A DNA stretch of 64,000 nt from Drechslerella dactyloides. Lineage: Eukaryota > Ascomycota > Orbiliomycetes > Orbiliales > Orbiliaceae. The DNA is taken from contig JAGTWJ010000003.1 of assembly GCA_020064725.1 (NCBI GenBank), forward strand, positions 1,550,001-1,614,000. Reading direction: 5' to 3'. This document shows, piece by piece, positions 24,636-35,568 of the stretch; within the stretch, counting starts at the first letter, position 1; the number at the start of each line of letters is the position of its first letter. Position numbers and translations under genes: made by a program. The notes beneath the pieces were generated by a model. That model made no database searches. It was not told the DNA's origin and worked only from the letters and a program-made list of their open reading frames with translations.

Positions 24636-25756
24636 TCACGTCGCTCGGTGCAATGTAATGACAACGTATGTACATGTACGTGTACGAGCTCCAGCTTGAG
24701 AGTCGTTGCACTTGTAGGAATCAAGGTGTGTCTGGTGGTGTTTTCTTGGGCAAGCGCCAGTGGTCGCACAGACTTCCTGTATCATGCGACACAAACAAAT
24801 ATTCGTGTCACCTCAGCCAGCAGCTTAGCAATCAAAAGTAAGATTAGCCTCGCCTCGCCTCGCATTCGCATTTTCGTCGGCCCTCCCCTTCGCATACGTC
24901 CATCCATTTACATTCATCCATCGGTCCATTCAACTCAATTCATCCACTCATATATTGTCATTCCTCGTTGCGGAGGTCCCGCGAACCAATCCTGTCGACC
25001 AACTTTTATGCACACTCGGCAAAGTTGCAGGCTGGCTCCGGTTGGCCATTGGCCGGCACATGCCCGCTGTGTGGACATTCCATTTGAGATACACGGTTAC
25101 ACGGGTCAAATCCCTACCGATGGCCACACCGCCAAGAACCGTCTTACGTAGACATTTCGATGCACGCCGACACCGTGCTCCGCTCAGGGATTGGCTAACG
25201 CATTTTGCAGCGATGCTTTGTGTAACGGCAGATTCTAGGGCAGACTCGATTTTTTTATGATATCAGATTTTCCATATCCAGAGCGATTTATGCTGCAGCT
25301 TATATAAATTGGCCAACAGAGTAAGTGTTCTGGACAAACAGAAAGGCTGATCCATGATGGATGCACCAATGAATCACGAATATGCAGAATACACTGTGCG
25401 TGGTAGCCAATTGCAATTAATCAGAACCAACCCCAACAGCCTCGCAGCAGACCGCAAGACGAGCTCGAATTTGCCGTGAGCCGAATTACACCTTAGCTCT
25501 ATGACACTGGGGGAAAATGCAAGACATGCATTCTTGGGGGACATTTTCTGCCCAGGCAAGATCGCCATTATAGATTCGGGCCGACCAAAACGAAAAAAAC
25601 GAAAGTAGCAGAAGAAAACCCCGCCCTTGAGCATCTGATTATTCGGGCAAAGCAAGCTCCTTCTCCTGCCCAGGCTGAACACGTCTCGCCTCCGAATTTC
25701 ACGGAAGATATATTGTCCATTTTTCGCGACGAATCCACATATCTAGCAGTATCTAG

Positions 25757-26033
25757 ATGTGACTACTGTGGACGCTAATCGGCATGTCCAATTGCCGTTC
25801 ACAGAAGGGGGAATGGTCCCAAGCCACGTTTCAGATGCCCTTACCGTATCATTTTTCTTTTTGGACCGCACCCACCATCGGTCAAAGCTCGAGAGCAAAT
25901 CAAGATTTGGGATTTTAGCCAGGATCCAAAAGCCCACTTCTGCATCAAGTAGCGTGAAGGATGTTCCGACAGGCAGACATGCCTGCTAGATGAAATAATG
26001 TGACGACTGTGGATGCGAATTATAGGCATTTGT
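25757..26033 (+). repeat. Diverged direct repeat pair about 240 bp apart
   Basis: ATGTGACTACTGTGGACGCT at 25757 and ATGTGACGACTGTGGATGCG at 25998 differ at a few positions, and both continue into GGCAT-T-GTC. They may be an old local duplication or the ends of a small insertion. The DNA between them shows no coding content. Confidence 0.45.
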
Positions 26034-26818
26034 CTTAGACATCTTTGGGGATACACGCCTCTTACATATCAACGTGGACGCCGGTTGGGACGCTAGAACT
26101 TTCGTTTCGTCCTTGTGGCAAGCCCTGGCCGGAAGCTGACGGCCGAGTGACACTTGGCTCGATAAGTTGACCAGTGAGCCGATTTGGCGACCGCCCTCAG
26201 AGCTCCATTTATGGAACGGGTAAGTCTACCAGTAGTGTAGGCTACCGACGGCAGTCACAGAGCCAGAAAGAGACTCGAGTAATATTTTCTTTATCTATTC
26301 GATACTTCGTATTTCAAGCCCAAGGAGGAAAAGGCATGACGTCTTAGAGCCGAAATAGCAGTAAAGCGCAGACTTATCCCGAACATGGCCTAATCGAACT
26401 GCCTTTGTGACTAGAGTGCTTCAGCATATGTCCGCTCTGCATGAACAGCGTACCTACATTACATACTTCATGCTCCTGCCATCTTCCTCTTTGGAATAGC
26501 TGTCATATGATTATGATCGTACCAATTAAGGAAGTAATAAGTGACAAGCCAGGTAGCTACGACGTAGAGTTACGCCGGTATACTGGAGCAGTAAATGTGC
26601 CCGAAGAATGCGCTCGATACTCGAAGAAGCAGCTACATGTCGTCGGTTCCGCTAGATCGTAGCACTCGTTACACAAGAGGCCATGGAATTTCGGAACCGA
26701 GACGAAATGCTGTGTGTGCAGCTGAGCGACAAACAACGTCGCCAGCAACACCGACACCGGCCACCAGCCATCGCCAACGACAAACACAGCCCAGACACAT
26801 GTCTCCTCCCCACCAGAT

Positions 26819-29554
26819 ATGACGAGCTCCCCGCTAGCAGCCTTTGCAGCTCGGAACGATTCGAAGGCTTCCGGTCCTCACCAGAAGGCCCCTGACTATG
26901 TAGCCAGGCGATTAGATCAATTGGCGAAAGGTAAGCATCCACGTCGAAATTGCAACTCGCCGCGCCTTCGTGCATGGTTTTCATTTTTACGGGCTGTGGT
27001 GTTTTCTAACGTGTGCATGGTTTACATACGCGATTGGCAGCTGCTGCGTCCACGCGAAAGGAGGTCAACAAAGAAACAATCGAACAGCTCGTGGAGCAAA
27101 TCTCCAGCTATGCAAACACAAATGGCCTGTGGGATACGGAGTTACGTGACCTGCTTCGTGTCCTCACCGCGAGCAAGACCATCATCGATGCGTCCAAGAC
27201 GCGTGTGCTCGTCAAGTCACTCGTGCCACGGGAAAAGATCTCCCCTTCGACACTGGAGCTGTTGATCAGTTGCCTAGGTGAGGGTGAGAACAAGGCTGTG
27301 TACGCGACGCAGCCCTTGCTGCTCAGATGGCTGGTGATGGTCTACGACTTTCTGAAGAGCTACAATATCCTGCACCAGCTGTACGGGGTATTGTTCAACT
27401 TTCTGCACACTGCGAACCTGCGAGGACCCGCGTGTCATCTGCTGGCATTATGCACGCGGCGGAAGGATGTCAAGCCCTTCCGGATTCAGATCCTGTACGT
27501 GTGAGGCCGCTGTTCGTAGACTATATGGGCAGTCACTAATATTCCCCAGGATGAAGCTATGCGAAGACCATGGTGACGAAGCTGGTGTAGTCGGGTTGCA
27601 ACAAGTCTTCCAAAGCTTCTACCCAGATATCGTCCTGACGACCTCTCGAAAGCGCTCCGCTTTCAAACTGTGGGACCCTCTCTGGGTCCAAAATGTCGTT
27701 CTGATACTGTCTCGTGAGGAAAACACTCGTGATGTCAAGGGTATTGACAATAGCCTACACGTCCGGCGAAGCAATAGAATATTGTCAAAGGCCAGAAACA
27801 GTATCGTACCTTCGCTCCATACATTCCATGCTTCGGAGACGTCGGTGACGCTGGAGGAGATCGATAGTGCAAAGAGCCTTGTCGATAATCTGCAGAAGCT
27901 TGAGCTTCCCAGTCAGGTCGGAGCCGTATTCCAGGATGACATGTTTAGAAACTTTGTCTTCCTCAAGGGGTCGGAGGATATCGTCTGGAGATTGGATAGC
28001 TGGACCAGCGCCGCGTTATTCGAAGAGTTCGATGTCGAGCAGACTTCCAAGGCCTCTTCAGAGCGTCTGCAAGTGTTCCTAAATCAGATATGGGACTATA
28101 CCGCGATGCGGAAGGTAGAGCTCTTTTTTTCCAATTCCAAAGTAAATACTATCTTTCTGCGGACGGAACTGACGGCTTGTTAAGGTGTTGCTGCCTTCGG
28201 TGCATGACTTTCTTACAGAATATATGATAGTCTGGAACGGAAAATGGCATAGAGAGGCAATCCTTGGACTCCTATCATTCGTGCAGTTCTCCCACCTCAA
28301 AGGTTCGTGCACATCCGATTTCGCTATCCCTTACGAAGCAAACTGACGTAAACATTTCGTAGATTTACAAACGGAGTACTTTCAACGTTTGGAGAATCTC
28401 CTGATGAATACTTCATCGAATGACGTGATAGCACTAGTCCGTTTTCACACAAATTACATGCGAAACGTCGTAACCCAATACTCGAATGCCCAAAATCGAG
28501 ATCGAGAAGCTGAAATCCGATCTGCTCTCCGCGAATATATCTTCTATGTGGACCAGCTCAACGCACAAGCTCTAGTCGTAGGTGACACCGGTTGTGTCGG
28601 GCTGACCACCATCAGTCTTCTGTCTCGCTAACGTGTCGCCAGAACTTTTCCAAGCAGCCCGATTTGATACCCCTCCTCCACAACATCCTCGAGTTCTACG
28701 ACACAGTGGTCCACGTTCCCGTTCAACAGCCAATATTCGAGATCGTCTACCCGGCAGACATCATCGTATATAGCAGCGTGTTCCGCGGCGACTCGGTTAG
28801 CTTTTCACGACTATGTGGCATTCTTGCTGTATACAAGCAATCATTCCTGGAGCATACTGAGCTGCGGGCACGGGACCCGCGAATCGCGGGGTATGGCGAG
28901 CCGGACAGAGCTTACGTGGACCACTTCAATGGGTTCCTGATGGACATCAGTAATTTCTTCTGGAGATTCCGGTGTTTCTGCAGGGACCCCGCGAAGGACA
29001 CAAACGCCCTTGGCTGTCTAATGCAAGAGTGAGCTAATCTAAGCGGCTATCCGTTACTTCTATCTCCTACTGCAGGGCCAAAGCCATCCATTCTATTATA
29101 GCAAGAGCATGGACTAACATGTAGTGTCATCCTGCATAGAGACTTCGTCGCATACCTCAACCAGGCTGCCAATGCACGCGAGCTTTCCCTCAACGGCATT
29201 TTTACCGTAACGCACAGCGCCACTTTCTCCCGCTTTAACGCCGAATGTCTCCGCTTCCTGGAAGACCGACATGAGGACTTTAAGGGCGACCTCGACGTCC
29301 GTCATGCCGGGCCAGTGACGTCCAAGTCGCTCGCTGGGCTGGCCGGCGACGGCGGATACCAGGTTGAATATAGAGTGTTCAAGATGGCAAGCCTGGAGTA
29401 CCTACGGCGCAAGGGCTTTGAGGGCGTGTATGCCCTCATCTACTCTACGATGAAGAAGCTGCGGGAGGAGGCAGGGAAGCATAACGTCGCGGCGATGTTT
29501 GAGGGCTTGGAGGAATGGAATAGCACTGCCGGGAGCGAGTCTATTCGTTCTTAG
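26819..29554 (+). CDS. mis6: Inner kinetochore protein Mis6/CENP-I (Ctf3)
   Basis: Seven exons: 26819-26930, 27041-27494, 27550-28114, 28185-28302, 28363-28577, 28643-29028, 29125-29554, coding for 759 residues with all phases closed. The protein has the all-helical, repeat-like make-up and length of the Mis6/CENP-I family. Distinctive stretches are LLRWLVMVYDFLK near residue 165, the long central region, and LLHNILEFYDTVVHVP near residue 500. CENP-I/Mis6/Ctf3 is a subunit of the constitutive centromere-associated network and is needed for CENP-A loading and chromosome segregation. The last intron (29029-29124) is placed at the CTAAC-TGTAG site because the earlier CAG leads to a stop. The start is the first in-frame ATG, about 110 nt before intron 1. 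Confidence 0.85.
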
Positions 29555-29967
29555 GAAGGATGAGGGACTACGTGACGCGTGCAAACTGCGTGTATTAAAC
29601 ATTAATTGAATTCCGATGGAGCTAACTAGTAAATCGGCAGTGCTTATGGCATGGCTCTATCGATATGTATGAACATGTATCATCCGTAGGTGTATATATG
29701 CTGAATGAAGATTGGTCGCTTCGTCAAATGATGCGTATTCCGTACGTTTCATGCAGCATTCTCGCCAACTCGTGCATCGTTATCATGTACCTGGTCTCGA
29801 GGCCAGACTTGCCTGGGTCCGAGACTGTCAAGCACCCCCGACATGTCATAAGGATGCATTCTATCGCTCCGGAACAACCCCTCCCTCCCTAAATTAATTA
29901 GCCTAACTCCGCCTGTCTCCCATATTTTGTGTAGACATCGAACTGATCGCGTGATCGAGATTGACCC
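29555..29967. other. Intergenic between convergent MIS6 and SPT small-subunit genes
   Basis: About 410 bp holding two 3' UTRs. It contains a copy of the dispersed GTCTCG motif (29791-29826, listed separately). No gene is supported; ORFs at 29665-29897 are short and overlapping. Confidence 0.45.
29791..29826 (+). repeat. Dispersed GTCTCGAGGCCAG inverted repeat, copy B
   Basis: TCTCGAGGCCAG (29795-29806) faces CTGGGTCCGAGA (29813-29824). The reverse complement of the second matches the first at 10 of 12 bases, with a 6-nt loop. The same motif family is seen at 2201-2240, 42192-42246, 47941-47958 and 55617-55828. Confidence 0.5.
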
Positions 29968-30411
29968 TCAATTCGAATAATCCAGAACGTCCTCCTTGCG
30001 AATCACGCTCTCGTCACCAACAACGTAAAAATAGGCCCGCCGAGCGATTGTTTGCACATGTTGCGGCAGATACAGCGTGATCGCAGCGATCAGGAACCCA
30101 AGGAATAGGAGGATGAATGTGTCTGCATTTTCACACCACAGCGGTTAGATACACGTTTGCTACATTCGCTAACTAAGTCTGTGACGGTCTCGTAAACTAG
30201 ACTCCGACGAAAAAGGGAGATTCTGGCTTGCGAGATCGGTCTCTATCAAACTCGCCGTCCGGCACCGATTGATTGACCGAAGGAAATGGAGTGGAGGGCG
30301 TGCAGAGCAGTACTGACTGAATACAATCTTCTCGGTGGAAGTCAGCATGTAAGGGGAGAGGGTAACCTCAAACTGGTAGACCTTGCGGCGGATGAACGTT
30401 GTTATCGACAT
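29968..30411 (-). CDS. Small subunit of serine palmitoyltransferase-like (ssSPT/Tsc3-like)
   Basis: Two exons on the minus strand, 30411-30318 and 30122-29968, give an 82-residue protein. The N-terminal helix has KVYQFEVTLSPYMLTSTEKI, matching the YQY...YMLEPWE pattern of ssSPT proteins. A transmembrane segment (FILLFLGFLIAAITLYL, residues about 33-49) follows and then PQHVQTI, again like the animal SPTSSA PQHIMAI. Family members sit in the ER membrane, bind the Lcb1/Lcb2 heterodimer, raise serine palmitoyltransferase activity and tune acyl-CoA choice, the first step of sphingolipid synthesis. The intron (donor GTCAGT, acceptor TGCAG) falls in the hinge between the helices. The gene is too small for most ORF callers. 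Confidence 0.75.
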
Positions 30412-31300
30412 TTTGGTATGTATGTACGGGTATCTAGCGAAAGCGATCGTCTGAATCGAGTTCTCGGGACGAGAAGCGGGAGGATGAGGTCGCGCAGGGG
30501 TGCAATGCAATGCAATGCTGGTCCGTAGGATCGCAGTTGATATCGCTCGGTATTCGGCGGGAGTTCTCGGCTCTCGGGCTGAGCTATGAATGCACGTAGT
30601 AGCGATGGGTCAATGCCGGATGATTGGATGGTGGTGGTGGCGGCGGAGGATTAGCTGTCAAGCAATATTGAGGGAGTAGTAGGTAGGGAGATGGTAAGTT
30701 GTCCACAAGGAAGAAAAGTGTCGGCCTGCGATCCGAGTCAGGAGCATGCAGTTCAAACGACGCCCAACTGCTCAAATGGGAGTTCGGGTCCACGCGACAG
30801 CCGACGCCATCCGCCACGCAACACGCGCGTTTTGCTACTCTGTCAGCACGATAATAATATTGCAGGGCGAATTTGCGAACGTGGCATGCAGGTGTAAGTA
30901 ATATTATCAGAAGATGAGAACGCCACTGTATGCACAAAGGGGTAGATCTCAAACAATTATCACCGCGAAATTCGTAATCATTCACGGACGATGCAGGCGC
31001 TCGACGCAAGACCGCGTGATCGCAGAGTGCGCGGTTATAATCAAGTACGAACTATACTATCCGGATGTGCTCGCCGACAAGGAGATTGGACTGCAGGAGC
31101 CATGCACGCCAGATCGAACGATTCGATTCGCGATATGCAAAGACGCCGATTCACGCCGCCTGAAACGCCGGAAATCCACCAGATGATTCCAAGATACGCT
31201 AATTCGGATAGAGGCAGAGCTTCGTTGCTGATCGACCTGCGTCCCAAAGTCTCCTGCTTGCCTGCTTGCCTGCTAGGTCTAGATCAATTGATTTTCATTC
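30412..31300. other. Intergenic upstream of the ssSPT-like gene
   Basis: About 890 bp between the ssSPT-like start and the 3' end of the ASXH gene. A GGT/GGC-rich tract lies at about 30628-30650. Opposed ORFs at 30584-31009 and 30914-31350 have no support. It probably holds the ssSPT promoter. Confidence 0.45.
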
Positions 31301-33013
31301 TCACTTCTCGAAGGTCGCTGCCTTCTTCTCGTAGTAATCCTGCCGCATGACAAACGTGCCACCGAGAAACTCATCGTTTCGGCGGACCATGAACGTCTTC
31401 CACGCGTTCGCCGAAGGGTACTTCTTGAATTTGATAGGGTCGGATGCTTTGACTGTGCCATCCTCATCCAGGATAGCGAACTCAAGCTGAGCGAGGGTGT
31501 TCACTTGGATTGTAATATCCTTTTCTTTATGTCCTTTGGCGTTTTTGTCTTCTCCTGCAGCCTTGCTGCTACCTGCATGATCTTCTAGCAGGAATTTCCT
31601 GGTTCCAGCCGGATATCGGAAGGTCATCGTGCAGACTTCCTTCTTCTTCCTCGCTGCGGGGCTCTCTTCTGATAGTTCCACACTGTCGAGTCGACAGACT
31701 TTCTCGACGGTTATGTTGCCTTTGCTCCCTGCGAAGGTACGTTTGTACTCGAACATGTCGCCAGGTCTGAATATCTTGTGCCGGCAGAGCTCGTACAGCG
31801 TTATGTTGGTTGCGGCGCCCGCGTCACCGTAAAAGACAGCCTGCTTCTGACCCCACCATTCTTCGAATTCTTTGTTCTTGAGATCGTCTACTTTATCAGC
31901 CATTGGGCCGAGCCGTTGGCGAAGCGCCTCCTCTGCTCTTTTGATATAGGACGGCTCATAGCTGCCAGTCGCAAGGTCGTCTTGGAGCTCTGCGAAGGCG
32001 CTGCGGAAGGCGTCATTGTTGAGATTTTGGAAAAGGGTCGGAGTCGGAATACGCGGTGGAGGATTGGCGGGGTCATGGTCTGGGTCGGTTATCTCGGTAT
32101 CTATGGGATGAAGTAGGGACAGAAGCTCTGTCTTTTCTTCGTCCGTGAAGAGCCCCCAAGTATTCTCATTGAAGATCATCTGCGCCAACGTTGTCAGTAG
32201 CTATCCACGATATATCATCAATACCCGTATTGGATATGAAGAATGGCATACATTTGCTTCAGCGTTGATGAGTTTGCTCCTCTTGCTTGTAAGCAAATGT
32301 TGGGAACTCCAAACGCCGGTCTTGGATCCCTTTGCGGTGGTCTTTGGTCCAGCTTCTTGCTTTCGAGGTGGTTTGGGCTTGGGCGTCGGGATCTCTCGCT
32401 GCTTCTCCGCAGTGTCCAGAATCTTGTCTTCGTCATAGATGGGATTCGCCTTGCGAGCTCGCCCCGACCTTCTAACAGAATCACTCGTGATCATGGTTGA
32501 CAATTCATCCATCATATCCGTGTCTACCGCTTTAGCCTTAGACCTGGTAGCTTTCGTGGAAGATGTAGATTGGGTTTGTTTTCTAGGCGTTTCAATATCC
32601 ACGCTCCCCAGTTTTTGCGATACCTCAGTCGTAGGGCTCTCGTCTTGCATCGCGTCGCCATCCGCGCCATTGAGGTTGTCTGTTTGGAGGCTGAGTTTGG
32701 ACCGTGTCTGAGGTGCGGTCTTGCTCGTGTCGCTTTCTTCAAGACCATTGTCTATATCTGTCGCGTGATTTGTAGGTTCTTTGGAATCGATCATGTATTC
32801 ATCCTGCAGACCTTCCTCGGTGGCAGGATCCGGTTTTCCACTGTATTTCCCTGTTTTCGCCCTCTTTCGCGGCGTGGGGCTGGGCTCTTCGGGCAGCGGG
32901 TCCGGCTCGATCGTGTCGGCATTATGAGAATCTGGTTCGTCTTCTGGAGCCTTCTGGCCTCTGGTAGATCTCCGCGTCGGCGCAGAGCCAGCTGTTCTTT
33001 TCCTCTGAACCAT
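31301..33013 (-). CDS. ASXH/DEUBAD-domain chromatin protein
   Basis: Two exons, 33013-32252 and 32179-31301, coding for 546 residues. The first 210 residues are disordered and rich in Lys, Arg, Ser, Thr and Pro, with several nuclear-localisation-like runs. The Asx homology (ASXH) domain starts at about residue 235 (WSSQHLLTSKRSKLINAEAN) and continues across the intron into MIFNENTWGLFTDEEKTELL. ASXH domains in animals activate the BAP1 deubiquitinase, and fungal proteins with this domain are poorly studied. The C-terminal 150 residues (from ITLYELCRHKIFRPGDMFEY) form a further conserved region of unknown function. The exon junction is in phase 0, with donor GTATGC and acceptor GCGCAG. It is divergent from SEC22, 324 bp apart. 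Confidence 0.75.
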
Positions 33014-33337
33014 GCTGGCCCAGCGATGCAGATGCTATCGCGAATGAAAGATGGTCGCGGTTGTAGCGTGGGCATGGGGCGCGGCTGTGTGGTGTTGTCG
33101 CTGCCGTTGGCCTTCGCGTGTCAACGAATCGCAGGGGTTCTTTCGTCACTGCGCAGCTGGCCGACCGTCATTTTGAACAACGTGGAGCTCCAACCGCTGC
33201 CCGCCAACATCTTCGCCGCATCTCATCTCATCCCTCCCATCTCATTCCGCCGCTGTCACCAACCACGAACGCACGACGACCTCGCCGGGGAGACAGTCTG
33301 ACGCATCTTAGGACCAGCTAGCATACGACCGTTCGCC
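33014..33337. promoter_or_regulatory. Bidirectional promoter between ASXH gene and SEC22
   Basis: A 324-bp GC-rich stretch between two divergent start codons. ORFs read through it on both strands but are extensions of shadows of the ASXH gene. No TATA box was found. The compact arrangement suggests both genes are constitutively expressed. Confidence 0.5.
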
Positions 33338-34230
33338 ATGGTCCAGTCCACGATCATCACCCGGCTTGATGGTAGGCGCTGCCTGAACCTCCAGAATCTG
33401 TCGCACGACTGCTCGAGACTTAGCTAACGGCCTACGTCTCTACAGGCATGCCACTGGCGGCCACAGTCGACGATGCTCAGGTTCGTATCGCACTATGCGC
33501 TCCATCGTGTCCCAACAAGTTTTACTGACGACGTGCACACTCTCGTCCAGGTCGAGGAGAATCTTCAACAATATAAGGAACAGGCCAAGATGATATTCCG
33601 CCGTCTAACCCCGAATTCCGAGCCGCAAGCATCCATTGAGTCCGGCCAATACTCCCTACAGTACGTCCTCTCTCTTCTGTGCCCAATAGCGCCCGCTCTA
33701 CTCTCGTACCTGTCGCCTTGTAGCTCACAGTCAATTCAAAAACTCACTCAAAGCCTCCCAGTTACCTGATCCAGGATGGCGTTTGCTATCTCTGTATTTG
33801 CGACCGCTCCTACCCGCGAAAGCTTGCGTTCACATATCTCGCCGATATCGCCACCGAGTTCGCATCGTCATACCCGCCCAAGGAAGTGCACTCGCCCGCT
33901 GTCCGGCCGTACCAGTTTGTCGACTTCGACACCTTTATGCAGAGGACAAAGCGGACGTATCAGGACACTCGCGCTACACAGAACCTCGATAAGCTGAACG
34001 ACGACCTGAAAGATGTGACGCGGATTATGACGAAGAATATCGAGGATCTGCTGTACCGTGGCGATAGCTTGGACAAGATGGGCGACATGAGTATAAAGTT
34101 GAAGCAGGACTCGGCAAAGTATAAGAAGGCTGCGAGACGCATAAATTGGGATCTCTTGATGCGGCAGTATGCACCGTTCGCGGTGATCGGGTTCATCATC
34201 ATTTTGTTCATATACCTTAGGTTCTTCTAG
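33338..34230 (+). CDS. SEC22: Vesicle R-SNARE Sec22
   Basis: Four exons: 33338-33371, 33446-33480, 33551-33660, 33762-34230, coding for 215 residues (yeast Sec22 is 214). The N-terminus MVQSTIITRLDG starts a longin domain. HYLIQDGVCYLCICDRSYP follows, then the R-SNARE motif (residues about 130-185) with the zero-layer Arg in DLLYRGDSLD. A C-terminal transmembrane helix (FAVIGFIIILFIYLRFF) ends the protein. Sec22 works in ER-Golgi traffic in both directions and in ER-plasma membrane contacts. Three short 5' exons are typical for this gene in fungi. Confidence 0.93.
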
Positions 34231-34680
34231 TGGGGAAGTGGAATGGAGTGAGGTGTCCCAGACTAAGCTATACGATACAAGATTGGCTAGCGATGGCTCG
34301 AATCTTTGATTTGGAAGTAATGGGTTCTACATGTTGGCATAGTTTTGGGGGCATTTGAATGTATGTATGTTGGACTTGGGCTATTGATCGCATCGAATGT
34401 GCTATATTCTGGTATAAACTTCTCCTTTCTGGTCAGATATCAGGACTAATATATAAATGTATACATCCTTTATACTACCGTATCGCTGTACGTATGATTT
34501 TGAGCGGGTGCACTGCAAATTAATGCACGTTGAAATAGCGATATCTAGATCCATCCTCAAAACCCTGTGGCAGCGTTGCCAAAGCGTATATGTTACAGTA
34601 GATCTACGAACGCCCGATGATGCTGCTATCTATGTCGACGTCATGCGCCCGATATGGCATCCATGATATCGCCTGCCGTG
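34231..34680. other. Intergenic between convergent SEC22 and CAX4
   Basis: About 450 bp of AT-rich sequence that should carry the 3' UTRs of both genes. No gene, repeat or RNA is recognised. Confidence 0.5.
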
Positions 34681-35568
34681 TCACCGTTGCTTCTTTTTCT
34701 CCGCCTCTTGTTTCCGCTGCACCCTTGCCGTCCACCACATCTCCCAGTCCCGTCGCTGCAAGTCGACCTCCACGCACTCATCCTTCACATACAAGGCCTT
34801 CGACAACGGATTCTCCAGTAGCAAATCCCATATGACGCCGCCCGCGAGATTTTTCATCAATGCCGTCGCCACGAACCACCCGATGCCAATCGCGACACCG
34901 GCGCCAGCACCGACCATCACTTGTCTCGGAGTATGGTAATGCAGATAGACACGTGCCGCTGCGATTCCAGTTGCGAGGATCGGTAGCGCAAGAAGCAGCA
35001 GCGGCTTTACGGTTATTGGTATGGCATGATTGCGCACAGCAATCCACAGGGATATGTAAGTCGCGAAGAAAAACATGAACTGCGTATGCGAAGACGGCAT
35101 GCCGTATCCTTTACCCTTGAGGTCTAACGTTGCATTTGCAAACACACAGATCCATGTCAGTGGCTTCGCTCGACAGAAACGTGTCCGCGTGAGATAGATA
35201 AGTAATCCAAGCAAGTAAGAGGGTAAGAGGTATGGATGACCAAAACCCGCCTTCCGTACAAGGCAATGTAATATGAAAATAGAGATTATTATATTGTACA
35301 TACTCGTCGGCCGCGCCTCCTTGATCAGGCGCTTCAACACGTAATTCACAGCCTCGTTCCCCAGCTGCCCGACGCACGCAAGCACGATCTCCAGTTCGCG
35401 ATGCGAAAATATCAAGACGGCGTACACGACCATCAGCCCCTGTGGGACGAGCGATAGGTACGCCGCAACGAGCGAGAGCGGGTCCGTGGGGTCGTATGAG
35501 ACATGGGTGATCGAGAGAGACGCTAGCGGCTCATCATACTGTTCGTCGGGAAGGGCGGAGTAGGACAT
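34681..35568 (-). CDS. CAX4: Dolichyldiphosphatase Cax4/Cwh8
   Basis: Two exons on the minus strand, 35568-35304 and 35123-34681, coding for 235 residues (yeast Cax4 is 239). The PAP2-type active site is complete: KRLIKEARP (K-x6-RP), PSSHTQ in the second motif, and ARVYLHYHTPRQV in the third. Four or so hydrophobic segments alternate with these motifs. The enzyme faces the ER lumen and removes a phosphate from dolichyl pyrophosphate, recycling the carrier for N-glycosylation. The upstream in-frame Met at 35691 would add 41 Cys/Pro-rich residues unlike the family, so the ATG at 35568 is preferred. The intron uses donor GTATGT and acceptor GTTAG. Confidence 0.9.
   Translation of the reverse strand: MSYSALPDEQYDEPLASLSITHVSYDPTDPLSLVAAYLSLVPQGLMVVYAVLIFSHRELEIVLACVGQLGNEAVNYVLKRLIKEARPTSMYNIIISIFILHCLVRKAGFGHPYLLPSYLLGLLIYLTRTRFCRAKPLTWICVFANATLDLKGKGYGMPSSHTQFMFFFATYISLWIAVRNHAIPITVKPLLLLALPILATGIAAARVYLHYHTPRQVMVGAGAGVAIGIGWFVATALMKNLAGGVIWDLLLENPLSKALYVKDECVEVDLQRRDWEMWWTARVQRKQEAEKKKQR

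Larger units (their letters stand above)
19221..26818. other. 7.6-kb gene-free region
   Basis: This lies between the divergent GH3-GNAT and MIS6 genes. Open frames here (largest 228 codons at 24465-25151) have erratic composition, no family match and no coherent splice model. The stretch holds long homopolymers (T-run near 19628, 16-nt A-run at 22559-22574), simple repeats (TGTGC units near 24610, CCTCG units near 24850, TG-rich at about 22870-22905) and one diverged direct repeat (25757 and 25998). It could be long regulatory DNA, non-coding transcripts, an origin, or a decayed accessory segment. Confidence 0.5.

Noticed and set aside
24465..25151. 228-codon forward ORF in the gene-free interval
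   Set aside because: Composition is driven by microsatellites (CCTCG, TGTGC, CATCCATC); no domain, signal or splice context; overlaps other frames of similar length.
32570..33301. 243-codon forward ORF
   Set aside because: Lies opposite the ASXH gene's Lys/Ser-rich exon; it is open because of codon bias on the coding strand.
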